From positions 1-8,487 of the forward strand of contig JAHEYE010000144.1 of the NCBI GenBank assembly GCA_023251695.1: a stretch of DNA of 8,487 nt, read 5' to 3'. The position numbers and the translations under genes were made by a program. The notes under the pieces were generated by a model. The model was not told where the DNA came from. It saw nothing but the letters and a program-made list of their open reading frames with translations, and searched no databases. The DNA comes from Sphingobacteriaceae bacterium (GTDB lineage: Bacteria > Bacteroidota > Bacteroidia > B-17B0 > Aurantibacillaceae). Shown here in pieces: positions 5,338-8,487 of this stretch (position 1 is the first letter of the stretch; the number at the start of each line of letters is the position of its first letter).

Positions 5338-6807
5338 TTAGAGTTTTGTAAACCAATACGGGTCCATATCCACAAAATCATTCACCCTCAGTTCTAAAGA
5401 TTTTTCTTCAGCTTTATAACCCACCTCTTTAACGCCGAGCACAGGATCATTATATTCTACCATTAATTTTGAAGAACTTATAAACTGTAATTTTGCTTTA
5501 TACTGCGGATGAAATTCAAAACTTACCTCAGCAAATTTGTCTTTCGCTGTCACAGTAATTTTACCGTAAACTTTATTACTATAAGTACCCTCCAGTTTTT
5601 TATAATCTTCAGGTTTTGATTTATAAGAAGAGGCCCTCTTCCGCAAGTCTTCAATTTTTGCCCACTCCCCCTTACTACTCATTTCAAATCCGGTATAATA
5701 AAACGGACTATAATCATAATACTTTTGCCCGGTAATTTCACGCATTAATATTTTTCCTAATGCCTCGAACAAATATTGTCCGTCGCTATTGGTTAATATA
5801 ACAAAGCCTGCTTTTTCTTCCGGAATTAAAACTGTTTTGCTTAAAAATCCATTCGCTCCTCCGTCATGCTCCACCACTTTTTTACCGTTTTCTTCCTCCA
5901 TGAACCACCCTAAACCATAGGTTTGTTCTTTTGAAACTATAGTGTTTGGAAAGCGGGTATTTTGGATAACAGATGCCGGTACTATTTGTTTCCCATTGTA
6001 TTTTCCATTTGCTATTTGCATCATTACCCATTTACTCATGTCGTTTACGCATGATACAACTGAACCTGCCGGACCTAAATTATCCACATTTGCCGGAGTA
6101 ATTTCGGTTAGTACTCCATTAACCAGCGTGTATGCTTTTGAAGCATTGGCATCTTTTTTAAAATCATCAAAACGCGTATGTGTATTATTCATTCCAAGTG
6201 GAATAAAATAATGATATTTTAAATAATCATCCCAGCTCGTATCGCATACCGCAGGAATAATTTCTCCCGCAGTCAAAAACCCTAAATTACAATAGCCGTA
6301 TTTTTCGCGTAGACCATATTTAGGAGTAATATTCACCATGTTGGCAATTAATTCTTTTCTTGGCTTTACTGTGTTCCAATTCAGAAAATCACTTTGAAAA
6401 GTAGCGAAACCTATGCGGTGCGATAAAACATCCCGTATCGTAATTTGGTTTGTTCTCCATTCTTCACTCATTTTAAAATACGGCAAATACTTGGTCACTT
6501 TATCGTCAAGATTCAGCTTGCCATAACTCTCTAACAAAGCAAGTGATGTTCCTGTAAAAGCTTTGCTACAGGAAGCAATCTGAAAAACCGTGTTTTCAGT
6601 GACGGGTGTTTTTTTTGTTACATCCGAAACACCGTATCCTTTCGAAACGATTACTTTACCGTCTTTTACAATGGCAATAGCAAGTCCGGGTAAATTCCAG
6701 CGCTTTATTTCCCGGTTGATATAAACATCGAGACTGTCATTAATAAAATTACTCTGCGCGAAGGATAAATTCGCAAGTAATAAAAAACTTAAAATACGTT
6801 GTATCAT
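5338..6807 (-). CDS. Exported class C beta-lactamase-fold serine hydrolase
   Basis: The 489-residue product has a signal peptide (MIQRILSFLLLANLSFA, cleavage after A17). Residues about 25-360 are a beta-lactamase/penicillin-binding class C domain. The three active-site motifs are visible: S79-C-S-K82 (nucleophile and base), Y172-C-N174 (the YxN motif) and H314-D-G316 (the HxG that replaces KTG in this esterase/peptidase-like branch). Supporting features are the SKGYGVSDV strand before the nucleophile and LLESYGKLNLDDKV after it. Residues about 400-489 form a beta-rich domain like the C-terminal DUF3471-type domain often found in Bacteroidota homologues. The family includes D-aminopeptidases, esterases and penicillin-recognising enzymes, so a beta-lactamase role should not be assumed; the HxG form points to an esterase or peptidase. 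Its ATG is 1 nt past the stop of the S41 peptidase gene, so the two are probably one transcript. Confidence 0.92.
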   Translation of the reverse strand: MIQRILSFLLLANLSFAQSNFINDSLDVYINREIKRWNLPGLAIAIVKDGKVIVSKGYGVSDVTKKTPVTENTVFQIASCSKAFTGTSLALLESYGKLNLDDKVTKYLPYFKMSEEWRTNQITIRDVLSHRIGFATFQSDFLNWNTVKPRKELIANMVNITPKYGLREKYGYCNLGFLTAGEIIPAVCDTSWDDYLKYHYFIPLGMNNTHTRFDDFKKDANASKAYTLVNGVLTEITPANVDNLGPAGSVVSCVNDMSKWVMMQIANGKYNGKQIVPASVIQNTRFPNTIVSKEQTYGLGWFMEEENGKKVVEHDGGANGFLSKTVLIPEEKAGFVILTNSDGQYLFEALGKILMREITGQKYYDYSPFYYTGFEMSSKGEWAKIEDLRKRASSYKSKPEDYKKLEGTYSNKVYGKITVTAKDKFAEVSFEFHPQYKAKLQFISSSKLMVEYNDPVLGVKEVGYKAEEKSLELRVNDFVDMDPYWFTKL

Positions 6808-6808
6808 T

Positions 6809-8278
6809 TTACTTATTTATTAATTCGTTAACTTTCTTCATTTCCAGATCTTCCCTCTTAATAAAACTATGCAAAGTAGGCGTTATTTCATAATCCGGAA
6901 AAATACCTCTTCCGGGATTAGCGCCATTATAAACATCATGCATTAACCTGAAAGCCGGAACTCTCACTTTCAGTCCTGTATTTGGCAGTTTGTACAAAGC
7001 GGTAGTAACAGCATTACAACCCGAAGCCGTACCGCCTGTTTCCCTTCCTACAAAGGTAGCACGACCGGTTTCTTTTAAATATTCAGCCACCAAACAACTG
7101 GCGCTAAAACTACCGCCATCAATTAAAACATAAATTTTACCATTGTAGTGATGCTTTTTGTAAGGTTTAATTTTAACAATGTACTTATCCGTATCATGTG
7201 CGGGAATTTTATGCGCCGCCATTTTATAAAACAACTTTGCCATTCTAAATGGAAAATTTGAGCTTCTGTATTTTTTTTCCGGATATTTTTTTATCAGTGT
7301 ATAAGAGGTTTGCGTAACCTGCTTGTTCAATATATATTTTAGCAATTTGTAAGCATTTGCTAAACTGCCACCCCCATTGCCACGTAAATCAATGATTAAA
7401 TTTTCAGTTTTATTCTTTTTTAGTTCCCTGAATATCTTACGATAAGCTTTACTGAATTTACTTCCGGAAAATCTGAATATATTTAACCGCATTGTTTTAT
7501 GTTCTGCATCCATAAATTTAAAACTCATGGCCGCTTTTTTGTATTTAATAAACGTACTGTCATCTTTTTTCATGAATTTTAAATCAGGAAAAGTAAGTGC
7601 TTTAAAAGTTGCAGACTTTTTTACAATTTCTTTACCATCAATTCTGCATTCGTAACAAATTGTATCAGGATAATTAAGCACATTGATATAATAACTATTA
7701 AACCCAATCCGGCTATAGAGTAATTTACTTTCAGGTATATAACCATCCGAAGTAATCAAATTGCGAGCATAGGTTAAGAACGAATCTGTTTTTACACCGT
7801 TTATTTTTGTTATTACTGTGCCGGCTTTCAACAACGTGTCTTTTTTCTTGTTTAATCCTGCTAATACTTTTACAGTATCATTAAAGGGCATCAAATAATA
7901 ACCCGGGAAATTATACCGTCGCTTTTTTGATGCTTTTAAATAACCTGAGGAATAAACCACATCGGTATGCCCGCATCTGAAATTCTGCATCAGGATTTTT
8001 AATTTTACTCTGAATTGTTTTTCGGTAAGACTGTCATTAAGCGATCCGATAAATTCGTCGAATTTTTTTTCGAAATACTTTTTTGGCTCGTAAATACCGA
8101 TAACAGGATGCATTTGCAGAATTGCTTTTTTTGCTATGGTTGCGTCTGCCTTTAATTGTTCAGGGCCATATTTCTTATTAAAATCATATATTTTTTGTCC
8201 CTGCCCTATCCTGCATAGCATTAAAAGAGCAACAAAAAAAGAAGCGAAATATATGTTTTTAATACCCTTATTTAACAT
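6809..8278 (-). CDS. Exported S41-family (tail-specific type) peptidase
   Basis: The ATG at 8278 gives 489 residues and a proper signal peptide (MLNKGIKN, then a hydrophobic stretch to about residue 22). An in-frame TTG at 8311 would add 11 residues ahead of it and run into the divergent gene, so it is not preferred. Numbering from the ATG, residues about 45-125 are a helical region with the conserved GH at 103-104 in RCGHTDV. About 134-180 is a PDZ-like segment (LKAGTVITKINGVKTD). The S41 core from about 255 has the LIIDLRGNGGG strand-turn (294-304) and GGSFSASC (388-395), whose Ser 392 aligns with the nucleophile of Prc/CtpB. The Lys expected 25 residues later is replaced in the segment GRETGGTASG, as in IRBP-like S41 members that use another base. 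PGRGIFPDYEITPT near the end is also typical. It likely cleaves peptides in the periplasm; the substrate is unknown. Confidence 0.9.
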   Translation of the reverse strand: MLNKGIKNIYFASFFVALLMLCRIGQGQKIYDFNKKYGPEQLKADATIAKKAILQMHPVIGIYEPKKYFEKKFDEFIGSLNDSLTEKQFRVKLKILMQNFRCGHTDVVYSSGYLKASKKRRYNFPGYYLMPFNDTVKVLAGLNKKKDTLLKAGTVITKINGVKTDSFLTYARNLITSDGYIPESKLLYSRIGFNSYYINVLNYPDTICYECRIDGKEIVKKSATFKALTFPDLKFMKKDDSTFIKYKKAAMSFKFMDAEHKTMRLNIFRFSGSKFSKAYRKIFRELKKNKTENLIIDLRGNGGGSLANAYKLLKYILNKQVTQTSYTLIKKYPEKKYRSSNFPFRMAKLFYKMAAHKIPAHDTDKYIVKIKPYKKHHYNGKIYVLIDGGSFSASCLVAEYLKETGRATFVGRETGGTASGCNAVTTALYKLPNTGLKVRVPAFRLMHDVYNGANPGRGIFPDYEITPTLHSFIKREDLEMKKVNELINK

Positions 8279-8286
8279 TACTTTTG
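8279..8286 (+). promoter_or_regulatory. -7 promoter element of the gene at 8306
   Basis: TACTTTTG fits TAnnTTTG exactly and ends 19 nt before the ATG at 8306, predicting a leader of about 13 nt. No clear TTG is found at the -33 distance; the region there is T-rich. The element directly abuts the start codon of the divergent S41 gene (8276-8278), so the two genes share a very compact control region. Confidence 0.55.
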
Positions 8287-8305
8287 TATCGTAAATCGTA
8301 CGTAT

Positions 8306-8487
8306 ATGCAAAAAATAAAGATAGGTGTTTTACGAGAGGAAAAAAACCCGCCTGACAAGCGTGTTCCTTTAACGCCCTTAATCTGTTCGGACCTTGTTGT
8401 TAAAAATAATCATCTCGAAATAGTTGTTCAACCCAGTAAAATACGTTGTTATGCAGATGATGAATATACTGCCTTTGGTGTTCCTTT
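8306..8487 (+). CDS. N-terminus of an alanine dehydrogenase / NAD(P) transhydrogenase-like protein (partial)
   Basis: From the ATG at 8306 the frame is open to the right edge, giving 60 full codons. The sequence begins MQKIKIGVLREEKNPPDKRV and continues with PLTP. This is the hallmark N-terminus of the alanine dehydrogenase/pyridine nucleotide transhydrogenase N-terminal domain: a first strand, the conserved Arg-Glu, and RVPLTP. Later residues form the second strand (LEIVVQPS) and an acidic stretch (ADDEYTAFGVP), also as expected. Members include alanine dehydrogenase, the transhydrogenase alpha subunit and saccharopine/lysine-ketoglutarate-type dehydrogenases. The fragment is too short to choose, although the PPDKRVPLTP form suggests a dehydrogenase. 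No signal peptide is present, so it is cytoplasmic, unlike its neighbours. It runs divergently from the S41 peptidase gene with 27 nt between the two start codons. Confidence 0.85.
   Translation, partial: MQKIKIGVLREEKNPPDKRVPLTPLICSDLVVKNNHLEIVVQPSKIRCYADDEYTAFGVP

Noticed and set aside
5942..6211. Plus-strand frame of 89 codons
   Set aside because: It is antisense to the catalytic region of the serine hydrolase; a shadow.
6809..8311. TTG at 8311 as the start of the S41 peptidase
   Set aside because: The first 11 residues precede a complete signal peptide starting at ATG 8278, and the longer form would overlap the start of the divergent gene.
1..8487. CRISPR array, insertion sequence or phage genes
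   Set aside because: No regularly spaced direct repeats, transposase or terminal inverted repeats are seen; the only periodic tract is the short heptamer run at 4646-4694, which has no spacers.

Overview
The window is AT-rich DNA from a member of the phylum Bacteroidota. Three lines of evidence support this: C-terminal type IX secretion (T9SS) type A sorting domains on three of the first four genes, matches to the Bacteroidota -7 promoter element TAnnTTTG before several genes with no clear Shine-Dalgarno, and a tmRNA whose tag ends in YAMAA. The lineage within the phylum cannot be fixed from this window. Most of the protein genes carry an export signal, so this is largely a cell-surface or secretome region.

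Positions 1-3279 (+ strand) hold a tightly packed four-gene run with junctions of 2 nt, a 1-nt overlap and 3 nt. In order these are the 3' end of a thioredoxin-like T9SS cargo protein, a small two-cysteine beta-rich T9SS cargo protein, a cupredoxin/multicopper-oxidase (MCO) protein with no type-1 copper cysteine, and a second MCO-like protein that starts with GTG, has a complete type-1 copper site and ends in a T9SS domain. The two MCO-like proteins have complementary sets of copper ligands. Together they could supply the eight histidines of one trinuclear copper centre. This possible split, two-subunit oxidase is the most interesting idea in the window.

Positions 3280-4082 contain an intergenic promoter candidate and a lone lipoprotein of unknown function with two similar short halves. 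Positions 4083-4640 contain a possible 27-codon ORF, an imperfect hairpin, and then a complete ssrA (tmRNA) gene on the minus strand with its own intrinsic terminator. The tag reads GEVNSYAMAA. A degenerate 7-bp periodic tract abuts the tmRNA 5' end.

Positions 4778-5302 (+) encode a small secreted protein with four cysteines and no recognised function. It converges on a minus-strand pair separated by 1 nt. The promoter-proximal gene is an S41-family peptidase (ATG start at 8278 preferred over an upstream TTG), followed by a class C beta-lactamase-fold serine hydrolase with a C-terminal beta-rich domain. At the right edge a divergent + strand gene begins at 8306. It is the N-terminus of an alanine dehydrogenase/transhydrogenase-like protein, and only 27 nt separate the two start codons.
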